The notes under the pieces are model-generated. The model did no database searches. It was not told where the DNA came from and saw nothing but the letters and a program-made list of their open reading frames with translations. The translations under genes and the position numbers were made by a program. A stretch of DNA of 64,000 nucleotides from JAAYCU01 sp964401335 (GTDB taxonomy: Bacteria; Planctomycetota; Phycisphaerae; UBA1845; PWPN01): contig CAYNYK010000006.1 of assembly GCA_964401335.1 (NCBI GenBank), positions 1-64,000 of the forward strand. Reading direction: 5' to 3'. This document shows positions 8,027 to 16,772 of the stretch, piece after piece. Numbering within the stretch: the stretch's first letter is position 1; each line of letters opens with the position of its first letter.

Positions 8027-10149
8027 GGCCGCGCGCCCCCATCCTGGCTATCTTTCGCAAGGAACTGATCGAGATGCTCCGCGACCGGCGGACGTTGATC
8101 GCCTCCGTGCTCATCCCCGTCGTGCTTTATCCCGTGCTCCTGGTGGGTTTCCTTCGGGCCGCCGAAAGTGAAATGACTCGCCTTAAGGAGCAGTGCTTCG
8201 TCATCGAGGTTCCCGATGAAAGCGCCCGAAAACATCTCGAGGATATCATCCGGGAAACCCGCGAGCGGTTCGAGGATAGCGCGGAGCTACCGGCCACCTT
8301 CCATATCCGCATCGGGACCACCTTGCCGACTCATCTGGGTGACGAGGTGCAACTTCTCGTAACTTTAACCGATACGCCCCAACCGCCGCCCATGCCGTCG
8401 CGCCTGCACATCACCGTGCAGTATAAGGAAGTCAACATCCGCAGCTTGACCGCCATGCAGCAACTTAACGCTGTGCTCGAGCGCTACCGTCAGGAATTGG
8501 CCCGTCGAAACTTGGGTAATATCCTCGAAGCCCGCGGGGCCGGCGAGTGGGACGTGGACCTGATCCTCGATCCAGTCGAGATCGAGGCCACCTCCACCGC
8601 TACCGAGCGCGAGCGCGGTGGCTGGGCCCTCGGGCAGGTCATCCCCCTCATTCTGGTCATGATGATCGTTACCGGAACGATTTACCCGGCTATCGATCTG
8701 ACCGCCGGCGAGCGTGAACGAGGCACGCTGGAGACCCTGATGACCGCCCCCATCCCCATTCTGCATTTGATCATGGGTAAGTTTCTTGTGGTCGCAACTA
8801 TCGGTATGATCACCGCCCTGCTTAACGTCGCCAGCGTCGGGGCCACCATATATTTCGGCGGCGTCGCCCAACTGATCACTGAGCAGATGACCGTCGCCTC
8901 CCCCTTCGGCTCGCTGCCCATCATCCTCGCGTGCATGGTCCCCTTCGCCCTGCTGTTCGCCGGGGTCATGCTGGCCGTCTGCAGCTTCGCCCGTACCTTC
9001 AAGGAAGCCCAGAACTATGTCATGCCCGTGATCATTATCGCCCTGATTCCGGCTTTCGCGGCCGTCCTGCCCACCGTTCGCCTGGAGGGCGCTCTGCTCG
9101 TGTTGCCCGTGGGGAATATGGTCCTGCTGACCCGCGAGTTGTTACAGGGTACATACACTTGGACCATGATTACGGTCGTGGTCTTATCCACCACTCTCTA
9201 CGCGGCCGCGGCGGTGGCGGCCGCCACCCGCCTCTTCGGACAGGAGGCCGTCCTCTTTGCCGACGCCGCTTCGTACCGAACGATGCTGCAACGCCGCTTT
9301 TTCAAACCCACGCCGCGTCCCAGTCCCGCCCAGGCCCTCCTGTTGATCGCCCTGCTGTTTCCCATGAGTTTCTATGCCCAGTCGCTGTTGGCCGGCGCTT
9401 CCAACGACAATTTGGTGAATACCCTGGGCTGGTTGGCGATCATCCAATTCGCCGGCCTGTTCGTCGCCCTGCCGGTCGGTCTGGCCGTCTTTCTTAAAAT
9501 CGATGTTGTGGAAACCTTTCAGTTGCGTCTTCCGCCCGCGCGCTCCTGGCTGGCCGCCGCGCTGCTCGGCCTGTCCGCCTGGGTGCTGGCCAGTGAGTTT
9601 CTTTGGCTCCAAGGCCTGTTCCTGCCGCCTTCGGAATTGACCGAACAAGTGTTTGAGCAAATGGATGAACAGTTGCGCAATGCCCCTCTCGCGCTGGCCC
9701 TGCTGCTGATCGCCGTGACGCCGGGGGTGGCCGAGGAGATGCTCTTCCGTGGATTTGTGCTCAGCGGGTTACGCGACAGCGCCCGCAAATGGTCCGCTAT
9801 TTTGGCCGTATCCGTGATTTTCGGCGTCTACCATTTTACGGTGGATAAAATCCCGCTCACCGCCTTGCTGGGCGTGCTGTTGGCATATATTTGCTGGCAA
9901 AGTCGCTCGATTTTTCCCGGTATGCTCTTCCACGTCCTGCACAACGGCCTGGCCGTCGTCTTGCCGGAATTTGAAAAATTGAGGCCCTGGATCGAACCGC
10001 CAACCGAAGGGCCAATGCGCGAACACCTGCCCGTGCGCACTCTCGTTGCCGCTACGATCTGCTTCATTATTGGCCTGACTTTGCTGGCCTCGATCCGTCG
10101 CCCCGCGCGCGGCAGCGCAGCCGAGACCGTCGGAAACCATGAAGATTGA
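8023..10149 (+). CDS. ABC-2 permease fused to CPBP (CAAX-like) intramembrane protease
   Basis: The 708-residue membrane protein has two parts. Residues 1-400 are NatB-like: a first membrane helix, a large extracytoplasmic loop, and a cluster of helices including the TAGERERGTLETLMTAPI segment of ABC-2 exporters. Residues from about 430 form a CPBP protease domain with EE at 571-572 and R576 (EExxxR), F600xxxH604 and H637xxxN641, so all expected metal and catalytic residues are present. Fusions of this kind are known in planctomycetes. The pairing suggests export coupled to membrane proteolysis, for example processing of an exported peptide, but the substrate is unknown. It is coupled to the NatA-like gene. 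Confidence 0.9.
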   Translation: MRPRAPILAIFRKELIEMLRDRRTLIASVLIPVVLYPVLLVGFLRAAESEMTRLKEQCFVIEVPDESARKHLEDIIRETRERFEDSAELPATFHIRIGTTLPTHLGDEVQLLVTLTDTPQPPPMPSRLHITVQYKEVNIRSLTAMQQLNAVLERYRQELARRNLGNILEARGAGEWDVDLILDPVEIEATSTATERERGGWALGQVIPLILVMMIVTGTIYPAIDLTAGERERGTLETLMTAPIPILHLIMGKFLVVATIGMITALLNVASVGATIYFGGVAQLITEQMTVASPFGSLPIILACMVPFALLFAGVMLAVCSFARTFKEAQNYVMPVIIIALIPAFAAVLPTVRLEGALLVLPVGNMVLLTRELLQGTYTWTMITVVVLSTTLYAAAAVAAATRLFGQEAVLFADAASYRTMLQRRFFKPTPRPSPAQALLLIALLFPMSFYAQSLLAGASNDNLVNTLGWLAIIQFAGLFVALPVGLAVFLKIDVVETFQLRLPPARSWLAAALLGLSAWVLASEFLWLQGLFLPPSELTEQVFEQMDEQLRNAPLALALLLIAVTPGVAEEMLFRGFVLSGLRDSARKWSAILAVSVIFGVYHFTVDKIPLTALLGVLLAYICWQSRSIFPGMLFHVLHNGLAVVLPEFEKLRPWIEPPTEGPMREHLPVRTLVAATICFIIGLTLLASIRRPARGSAAETVGNHED

Positions 10150-10304
10150 GATGAAAACAACCTGATATAGATTCGGGCCGGTCCAACCGCAATGGCAACA
10201 TTCATCAGCAGGGGTGCTTACATCGCCATCCGTCATCGCTTCCCCACCTTCAAAGAAGGTGGCCACCCGACCACGTTCGTGATCGTCGTACCCAATCCGG
10301 ACGG

Positions 10305-11822
10305 CTATTGATCCTGATAATGTTCGCGCAGGCGCTGCAATTCGCGTTTAAGTTCGTTCACCTGCGGGGCGTAGGCCGGGTCGGCGTATACGCTGCACAG
10401 CTCGTCAGGGTCTTTTTCCAGATCGAACAGCTCCCACTCGTTGCGTTCGTAGTAATGAATCAGCTTGTAGCGGTCGGTGCGGACGCCGTAATGCTTGGCG
10501 ACCATGTGAACGGCCGGGTACTCGTAATAGTGATAGTAGATCGACTTGCGCCAGTCCGGCGGAGTCTGGCCGCGGAGCAGGGGCACAATCGATCGCCCTT
10601 GCATATCCGCCGGGACTTCGACACCGGCCAGATCAAGGAAAGTTTCCGCGAAGTCCAGGTTCTGCACCAGGTCGGTGTTCACCGTCGCCGGCTTGATCGC
10701 CCCGGGCCAGCGGACGATCAGCGGCATGCGCAACGATTCCTCGTACATCCAGCGTTTGTCGTACCAGCCGTGATCGCCGAGATAAAAACCCTGATCCGAG
10801 CTGTAGACCACCACCGTGTCGGCCGCCAGTCCGGTTTCATCGAGATACTTCAAAACCCTTCCGAGATTATCATCCACCGAGGCCACACAACGCAGGTAAT
10901 CCTTGATGTACCGCTGGTATTTCCAGCGCACCAACGCGTCGCCGGTCAGTCCGGCCTTGACGAACGCCTCGTTTTTCGGCCCGTAGGCGGCGTCCCAGGG
11001 CTTGCGTTGCTCATCGTTGAGCTCCTTCTGGTACTCAAGCTTCAGATCGTGCGGGCTCAGATGGTTCGCAATGGTCATCTCCTGCTCCTTGCAGGCGCTG
11101 GTGCGGTTGGCCCAGTCATCGAAGAGCGTGGCCGGCTCGGGGATGGTCACGTCGTCATACAGGTTCAAATGGTTCGGCCCGGGTTGCCAGTTGCGATGCG
11201 GGGCCTTGTGTTGATACATCAGCAAAAAAGGCTTGTTCTGGTCGCGGCCGCTCTTAAGCCAGGCCAGAGCGAGGTCGGTGATGATATCCGTGGTATAGCC
11301 GGTAAGCTGGACCCGGCCGGCCGGAGTTCTGAAGGGCGGATTGTAGTACGGCCCCTGATCGATCAACACCTGCCAATGATCGAAGCCGGTCGGATCGGAT
11401 TTGAGATGCCATTTGCCGATGACCGCCGTCTGGTAGCCGACCTGCTGCAGCAGCTTGGGGAAGGTCTGCTGACTGCCGTCGAAAGTTGCGCGGTTGTCGG
11501 TGACTCCGTTACGATGACTATGCTTACCGGTCAGGACCACCGCTCGGCTGGGGGCACAGATCGAGTTGGTGCAGAAACAGTTGCGAAAGAGCATCCCTTC
11601 GCGGGCGAGGCGATCGATGTTCGGCGTATGATTGATTTTCGAGCCGTACGCGCTGATCGCGTGGGCGGCGTGATCGTCGGTGAAGATAAACAGGATGTTG
11701 GGCCGCTTGCCCGCGGAGGCGGCCGCCTGAACGCTGGAAGCGATCATCCCCGCAAGGAAGAACGCCGTCACCCGGACAATAACTTGCCATCCCGTACAAC
11801 GAAGTTCCATGTTAAATCGCAT
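10305..11822 (-). CDS. Secreted sulfatase, S1 (formylglycine) family
   Basis: The 505-residue product has an N-terminal signal segment ending near VQAAASA. KRPNILFIFTDDHA at about 39-52 supplies metal ligands, and the signature CAPSR starts at Cys89. GKWHL near 138 and SSDQGFYLGDHGW in the second half are also typical. The latter motif occurs in N-acetylglucosamine-6-sulfatase-like and related S1 subfamilies; substrate remains a guess. ATG 11822 has AGGAG about 8 bases upstream. It is not in an obvious operon. A long antisense open frame over the gene is a GC-bias shadow. Confidence 0.95.
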   Translation of the reverse strand: MRFNMELRCTGWQVIVRVTAFFLAGMIASSVQAAASAGKRPNILFIFTDDHAAHAISAYGSKINHTPNIDRLAREGMLFRNCFCTNSICAPSRAVVLTGKHSHRNGVTDNRATFDGSQQTFPKLLQQVGYQTAVIGKWHLKSDPTGFDHWQVLIDQGPYYNPPFRTPAGRVQLTGYTTDIITDLALAWLKSGRDQNKPFLLMYQHKAPHRNWQPGPNHLNLYDDVTIPEPATLFDDWANRTSACKEQEMTIANHLSPHDLKLEYQKELNDEQRKPWDAAYGPKNEAFVKAGLTGDALVRWKYQRYIKDYLRCVASVDDNLGRVLKYLDETGLAADTVVVYSSDQGFYLGDHGWYDKRWMYEESLRMPLIVRWPGAIKPATVNTDLVQNLDFAETFLDLAGVEVPADMQGRSIVPLLRGQTPPDWRKSIYYHYYEYPAVHMVAKHYGVRTDRYKLIHYYERNEWELFDLEKDPDELCSVYADPAYAPQVNELKRELQRLREHYQDQ

Positions 11823-12060
11823 GTCTACGTCTCCTACGATTCGTGACCGGCCCCCGCGGGTTTGAAAGGACTATTTCCAACATGATATTCCTGCAAATCC
11901 AGTTCACGCCGTTACCGGCCCATCATCCACGCGGGCAACATCATCTGTCAAGTATTTTCCGCATAGACATCACCCGCCCCCGAATCGTTCCGTTTTGTGT
12001 CCAGTGGTTATATCATTGGATTAAAAGAATTTTGTCGGCCTTTCTGGGAGGTAGTGGTAT

Positions 12061-13065
12061 ATGAAAAAGGATCAGGCGATACAGATCAATCGGCGCAGTT
12101 TCCTGCGGACCGGTGGAATAGCCTTGAGCGGCGGGGCTGCCTGGCTCGGTGCTGGGCAGGCCCGGGCAGCGGACACCGTAACCGCCGAGGACCGCGCCGA
12201 GAAGATGACCATTCCCGTCTGGTATTACCAGCAGCACGACGCCGACTACAAGCTGGCCGTGCCCGAGCAAGGGTTCGGCGGCTGGAAAAAGACCGAGTTG
12301 GAATTTTCGCGCAAGCATACGGCCGTCGTCATCATGCACGCCTGGGACCTGGGCTCCCCCGAACAGTTTCCCGGATGGTGGCGTGGGGTACCCTATGCGC
12401 CCCGTGCGGAAAAGATCGACCGTGAGATCTTTCCGCCGCTGTTGAAGGCGGTACGTGAATCAGGGCTGCCTCTCTTTCATGGGGTGGGCGGCGGTGATTA
12501 CTACAAGAATCTGCCGGGCTATCGCCGCGCGGTCGCTCTGGCCGGCGCGGAACCTGAACCGCTTGAAAAGGTCGTCGTTGATCCGCTTCGGTCCAGGCTT
12601 GACCGCTTCCGCGCGGACCATATCTTCCCCGGCCGGCACAACCAGGAGGATTTCAAGAAAGGTTTCGCCCGGCTGGATTTCAGCCCGCAGGCCCGTCCCG
12701 TCGACGCCGAGGGTATCGCGGAGAACGCCCGGCAACTGTTGGCCTTGTGCAGGGAACACCGCATCAATCATCTGGTCTACCTCGGCTTCGCGATCAACTG
12801 GTGCATGCTGCTTTCGCCCGGGGGCATGGCGGATATGAGTCGCCACGGCCTGATGTGTTCCGTCCTGCGTCAGGCCACCACGGCCGTCGAAAACAAGGAA
12901 AGCGCCCCCCAAGAACTCCCCAAGGAACTGGCCTTGTGGCGCGTGAGCGTGGGTTTCGGCTTCGTGTTCGACGTGGACGATTTCATCGGGGGAAAAGACC
13001 TGCATAACCCGGATAATTCACCATGGAACCCCGCCCAGACCGGTCTCCGTGGTCAAATCCGATGA
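12061..13065 (+). CDS. Tat-exported isochorismatase-fold protein with repeat-derived C-terminus
   Basis: The 334-residue product starts with a twin-arginine signal (NRRSFLRTGG, then a hydrophobic stretch and QARA), so it is probably exported folded. The body resembles isochorismatase-like cysteine hydrolases. An early strand ends in Asp (VVIMHAWD), and HLVYLGFAINWCM carries the candidate catalytic Cys. The Lys of the usual triad is not obvious. GGGAGG precedes ATG 12061. The final 19 codons and the stop lie inside a 68-base palindromic repeat that also occurs at 34205-34272, so the original C-terminus was probably replaced. Substrate unknown. Confidence 0.75.
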   Translation: MKKDQAIQINRRSFLRTGGIALSGGAAWLGAGQARAADTVTAEDRAEKMTIPVWYYQQHDADYKLAVPEQGFGGWKKTELEFSRKHTAVVIMHAWDLGSPEQFPGWWRGVPYAPRAEKIDREIFPPLLKAVRESGLPLFHGVGGGDYYKNLPGYRRAVALAGAEPEPLEKVVVDPLRSRLDRFRADHIFPGRHNQEDFKKGFARLDFSPQARPVDAEGIAENARQLLALCREHRINHLVYLGFAINWCMLLSPGGMADMSRHGLMCSVLRQATTAVENKESAPQELPKELALWRVSVGFGFVFDVDDFIGGKDLHNPDNSPWNPAQTGLRGQIR

Positions 13066-13075
13066 ATAATCCGGG
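13008..13075. repeat. Palindromic element, family 1, copy A (68 bp)
   Basis: It begins CCCGGATAATTCA and ends TGAATAATCCGGG, imperfect inverted ends. It matches copy C at 34205-34272 at about 58 of 68 positions and has the same length. It overlaps the 3' end of the isochorismatase-like gene. Confidence 0.8.
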
Positions 13076-13113
13076 CTATTTACCTCACACCGGCCTTGCG
13101 GATTTTCGATATT

Positions 13114-13138
13114 AAGTGTACACTTATAGTGTACATTT
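13114..13138 (+). promoter_or_regulatory. Operator and -10 box of the toxin-antitoxin operon
   Basis: AAGTGTACACTT is a perfect palindrome at 13114-13125, and AGTGTACA recurs at 13128-13135, a 13-base period. A TATAGT -10 box (13125-13130) sits between and overlaps both. This is the layout expected for autorepression by a VapB/Phd-type antitoxin. The -35 region is weak. Confidence 0.6.
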
Positions 13139-13151
13139 AGGAGATGAGCCC

Positions 13152-13406
13152 ATGAAGGCGTCTTTTCTCGACCTGCGTAAACGCACCAGCGAAATCCTAC
13201 AAGCCTTGGATCGTAATGAGTCGATCACCGTCCTCTACCGTGGTCGGCCCAAAGCGATCATGCAACCGGTCCAAAAGGACAACCGGTCAGGCGGGGTCAA
13301 AGCTAAGGACCAACCGGCCTTTGGAATCTGGGCGGACCGGAAGGATTTGAAGGACGTAGCCGCCCACGTGCGTCGCCTGCGACGAGGGCGATTCGATGTT
13401 GATTGA
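13152..13406 (+). CDS. Phd/YefM-type antitoxin
   Basis: The 84-residue protein begins MKASFLDLRKRTSEILQALD and continues with ITVLYRGRPKAIMQPV, the Phd/YefM DNA-binding fold. The C-terminal half is basic and would wrap the toxin. AGGAG lies 8 bases before the ATG. It overlaps the toxin gene by 11 bases. It should neutralise the PIN toxin and repress its own promoter through the repeats at 13114-13138. Confidence 0.88.
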   Translation: MKASFLDLRKRTSEILQALDRNESITVLYRGRPKAIMQPVQKDNRSGGVKAKDQPAFGIWADRKDLKDVAAHVRRLRRGRFDVD

Positions 13407-13773
13407 TACCGATGTGCTGATCTGGTTTTTTCGTGGAAATCGCAGGGCCGCCGAGGCCGTCGATGCCGCCGATGCACGGACCATTTCCGTAATCACCTAT
13501 ATGGAATTGCTGCAAGGCGTGCGCGACAAGGGCGAGATGAAAACCATCAAGAGTTTTTTGGCTGACCTGCGATTCCGACTGCTTCCCTTGAGCGAGAACA
13601 TCGGCCATCGGGCCTCGATTTACCTCGAGGAATACGGGCTGGCTTTCGCGATGCACATGGCCGACGCCCTGATCGCCGCGACGGCCGTGGAGCATCATGA
13701 AATATTGCTCACCGGAGATCGGAAACACTACAAGCCGATCAAAGAACTGGAGAAAGTCGTGTTCCGTCCATAA
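13396..13773 (+). CDS. VapC-like PIN-domain toxin
   Basis: The 125-residue protein is a probable endoribonuclease of the type II toxin class. Acidic residues expected for the metal site are visible: Asp4 and Asp6 in MLIDTDVLIW, Glu37 in TYMELLQG, Asp in MADALIAATA and Asp in TGDRKHY. VapC toxins usually cut tRNA or rRNA; the target here is unknown. Start overlaps the antitoxin gene, and GAGGG is upstream. Length is normal for VapC. Nothing suggests it is broken. Confidence 0.9.
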   Translation: MLIDTDVLIWFFRGNRRAAEAVDAADARTISVITYMELLQGVRDKGEMKTIKSFLADLRFRLLPLSENIGHRASIYLEEYGLAFAMHMADALIAATAVEHHEILLTGDRKHYKPIKELEKVVFRP

Positions 13774-13871
13774 ATCATCCGATCGGACTCGTGGCGAACG
13801 CGCCGCCGCAAACAGCATTATCCGCCACATCACCTTAAAACGCGAATCTTAAACCAAGACGGACGCTTTAT

Positions 13872-14056
13872 CCCGGATTATTCATCGGGTTTTACCACGG
13901 AGACACAGGAGTCACGGAGAAGAAAGAACTTAGGTTAAGAAATCGAGGATGGATATGGCCGCAGAGTGCTTATAAGCCATCCGGCCGGAACAGGCATTTT
14001 ATCTATCCCTTAAGCCAACCTCCGTGTCTCAGTGCCTCCGTGGTGAATTATCCGGG
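13872..14056. repeat. Palindromic element, family 1, copy B (185 bp long form)
   Basis: It begins CCCGGATTATTCA and ends TGAATTATCCGGG. Inside, ACCACGGAGACACAGG near the left is mirrored by the complement GTGCCTCCGTGGT near the right. The unit ends at the base before the stop codon of the C39-like gene (14057-14059). Confidence 0.75.
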
Positions 14057-15196
14057 TTATTCCGGTGACAACAACACGTAGGCAACTCCGCCGTTGTCCA
14101 GCCAGGCCCGTTTCATTTCGTCAGCACGGTAGGCGATCTGGCCCGCGGCCGCCGTTTTCGCGCCGGGATCGTTGACCAGAATGTCACCGTGCTCGTCAAA
14201 CCCGACGATCACCAGAAGATGACCGGTCGAGGAGCGGTAAGGCGCACCGGTCAATCCGCCGGGCGGGAAACGGAGGCTGACAATCAATGGTTGATCGCGG
14301 GCGATGAACCGCTTCACCTCGTCCCAGTCACCGATCCGCGTCAAGTAGCCCGGCACACCCTGACTGAAGGCCGCCTGGATGGCCCGCGACCAGTTTCCGA
14401 AGGTCTGGTATTCGGCATCCCAGACCAAAGCGCACAGTTGCTCCGTGGTGCGGTTCACGCCCCGATACTCCATGACCATGCCCAGCGCGGTGGGACTGCA
14501 AATTCGTCCACGCAAAGCAGGATCATCCGTTGCCTGACTACGAAAGGGCACCGGTAACCGGCATTGCCAGCGCGACGCCGGCGGTGGATCAAGCAATCGC
14601 CGATGTTGTCGATACAGGGCTTCATCGCCGAGCGTGTGGCTGCAAACGACGGCAAAGCGATGAAGTTGTGGCATTGCTCGCCCCGGACCGTCGGCCAAAC
14701 GGAGGCGGTATTGCAGGCGGTCGAAGAGTTTACGCGAGACAAAATAATCAACGTTGACCCGACCGTCGTCGTCGCGAATAATTTTATCCGGCGGTAACGG
14801 CACGTGGCCAAAACCGCCGAACCCGTACCAGCTTGTCCAACGCTTGTCGTTGGCCAGACCCAAACGCAGCTCGACGTAAAATTCGGCCCCTTCCGGCACC
14901 CGCACATTCCATGAAGGGAGCACCTCGTTGAAGGGAAAGGCCGGGCGAATGATCCGAGACGTATAAACCGCGCCGATGTTTTCACCATTCTCGGCCGCTC
15001 GTGAATCAAGGCCGGGGGCCTCATCGACCATCGTCTCGTGCAGGTCGAAACCGGAGGAGCGCAACCGGTTTTCGACGGACGGTGCTTGTTCGGGTGCCGG
15101 TGCGGAAGCGGAAAACCCTTCGGCGACATCGCCTCCAATAACAGGCATACCGGCCGTAAGAAGGGTTAATATAATGATGGTAACCGCGCCGCACAT
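14057..15196 (-). CDS. Secreted C39-like cysteine peptidase
   Basis: The 379-residue product has a signal peptide (VTIIILTLLTAGMPVIGG). Residues about 50-205 form an uncharacterised domain. From about 205 comes a papain-like C39 fold: Cys233 in RICSPTALGMV, His326 in STGHLLVIVGFD and Asp343 in ILVNDPG. The three residues form a plausible catalytic triad. Members process peptides or cell-wall links; this one has no ABC module, so it is probably a free extracellular peptidase. I start at 15196 because AAAGG precedes it and a signal peptide follows. Its stop codon directly abuts a dispersed repeat (13872-14056). Confidence 0.8.
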   Translation of the reverse strand: MCGAVTIIILTLLTAGMPVIGGDVAEGFSASAPAPEQAPSVENRLRSSGFDLHETMVDEAPGLDSRAAENGENIGAVYTSRIIRPAFPFNEVLPSWNVRVPEGAEFYVELRLGLANDKRWTSWYGFGGFGHVPLPPDKIIRDDDGRVNVDYFVSRKLFDRLQYRLRLADGPGRAMPQLHRFAVVCSHTLGDEALYRQHRRLLDPPPASRWQCRLPVPFRSQATDDPALRGRICSPTALGMVMEYRGVNRTTEQLCALVWDAEYQTFGNWSRAIQAAFSQGVPGYLTRIGDWDEVKRFIARDQPLIVSLRFPPGGLTGAPYRSSTGHLLVIVGFDEHGDILVNDPGAKTAAAGQIAYRADEMKRAWLDNGGVAYVLLSPE

Positions 15197-15350
15197 CCTA
15201 TTGCCTTTCCATAGCTCTCGATCGGTATTTACACTGAACGTTTTCCTCGCCGGCAATATGTTTATGGGGTCAATTATCCTATCGTGGTATCATTTTACAC
15301 GTATAATCATCGTCCAGGGCTTACGCTTCCTTATACAAATCGACAAAGTA

Positions 15351-15379
15351 TTGCCATTTTGATATCTTCGGCCTAAAAT
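15351..15379 (+). promoter_or_regulatory. Promoter of the PP-loop gene
   Basis: TTGCCA at 15351-15356 and TAAAAT at 15374-15379 have a 17-base spacer, about 45 bases before the start codon. Confidence 0.6.
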
Positions 15380-15425
15380 GGGGAAATTCTATACCATGTC
15401 CCGATACGCCAAGGAGCAATTGCAG

Positions 15426-16502
15426 ATGAATAGATGCACAAAATGTATCATTCCGGAAGGTTATCCCAAGATCACCTTCGATGCCCAGGGCGTATGCAGT
15501 CTGTGTCGGAATCACCAGCCGTTTAAGGCCCCCCTGGGGGAGGAGAGGTTAAGGGAGGTACTGGCCTCGGAACCGCGCAACGGACCTTATGACTGCGTCG
15601 TTCCGCTCAGCGGCGGCAAAGACAGCACGTATATCCTTTACCATGCGGTGAAGAAGCTAGGATTACGGGTGGTTGCATTTTACTACGATGGTCGATACCA
15701 GCATCCTCTGGCCATCGAGAATGTGCAAAAGGCCTGCCAAAGCCTAAACGTGCCTCTCGAAACGCTTACCAGTCCTTTCGGAGTCCGCCGGCGTATTCTG
15801 CGTCAGACCATCAAGCTGTCCCGAAAATATGGTGCCCGCTTCAATACCTGCGCCAATTGCGAAATGATCATCCGGGTCAACACCATTCGCGTGGCCCGAA
15901 AATTCAATGTGCCTTTCGTCCTTTATGGAAGCACCGTGGCCGAATCATCGATGCCCGCCGAGCGATTCTACAGCGGTCGTCGTCGCAACCTGTTTCAACG
16001 TTTAATGAGCCTGGCACGGAAATCGATGTCGCCTAAAAAGCTGATAACTTACCTGTGGATGACCCCACAATTGCTCGCCTTCCACGTGTATTGTGGGTGG
16101 CAATTATGGCTCCTGCACGCGCCGTTTAAGTATGTACTCTTCCCGTTATCTACCATGTCCTTTACGGAGCAAAATCCACGTTTTATCCGCTTTTATGACT
16201 ATGTTCCCTGGGATGTCCAGGCCAGCCTGAAAACTCTTGAAAACGAGCTGGGCTGGCGGCATCCGCCGGAAAAGGATATGCGTTTTGATTGTTGTCTGAA
16301 CGCGCTTGTGGATTACGACTATATCCGCAAAACAAACATATCCCATAATGGGGAAATCATGTGCAAGCTGATTCGGGAGGGAACCCTGACCCGTGAACAG
16401 GCCTTGGAACGTGAGGAACGCATTCTTCAGACCGCAGAGCCGGACTGCCTGCACTTAATTGAATCGCTGGATTTGAAGAACGCGAAAACCCCTATTTGGT
16501 AA
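15426..16502 (+). CDS. PP-loop ATPase, N-acetyl sugar amidotransferase-like
   Basis: The 358-residue product opens with a zinc-binding-like region (CTKCIIPEGYP then CSLCRN). Next is the PP-loop motif SGGKDST at about residues 62-68, which binds ATP for adenylation. A further Cys pair (CANCEM) lies in the middle. The arrangement resembles WbpG/PseA-type enzymes that use ammonia to convert a nucleotide-sugar acetamido group to an amidine. Those enzymes work with HisH/HisF-type partners, which are absent here. A tRNA-thiolation role is an alternative. AAGGAG lies 9 bases before ATG 15426. Confidence 0.8.
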   Translation: MNRCTKCIIPEGYPKITFDAQGVCSLCRNHQPFKAPLGEERLREVLASEPRNGPYDCVVPLSGGKDSTYILYHAVKKLGLRVVAFYYDGRYQHPLAIENVQKACQSLNVPLETLTSPFGVRRRILRQTIKLSRKYGARFNTCANCEMIIRVNTIRVARKFNVPFVLYGSTVAESSMPAERFYSGRRRNLFQRLMSLARKSMSPKKLITYLWMTPQLLAFHVYCGWQLWLLHAPFKYVLFPLSTMSFTEQNPRFIRFYDYVPWDVQASLKTLENELGWRHPPEKDMRFDCCLNALVDYDYIRKTNISHNGEIMCKLIREGTLTREQALEREERILQTAEPDCLHLIESLDLKNAKTPIW

Positions 16503-16772
16503 TCCTCTCATAGCAGGCCACATCAACTCACGGGCATCGCAGCGTCCGAATAATCTCAGAGAGGCAGAATCCGTAACTCAAATTAGGGTGGCGCGCATCA
16601 TGGAACGTTAGGATTTCGCCGGTATTCGTTGGTACGGCGGGGTCGGCGGCACTTATAGGGTTTCAGGATGCTCTGTTATTCAAGCCCCTCCACGCCTGCA
16701 CCTCAAGACCCGATCCCCAAGCACCGATACGCAAAAGGGAGTATTTTCCCAAACAAACAGGACAGGTGCCGC

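Noticed and set aside
10244..10262. Terminator between the CPBP fusion gene and the second sulfatase
   Set aside because: A perfect 8-bp stem (CCACCTTC/GAAGGTGG) is present but no T-run follows on either strand.
10308..11846. 512-residue open frame antisense to the second sulfatase
   Set aside because: It is the GC-bias shadow of a clear sulfatase gene. The sequence is rich in Val, Arg, Gly and Asp with no domain and no ribosome site.
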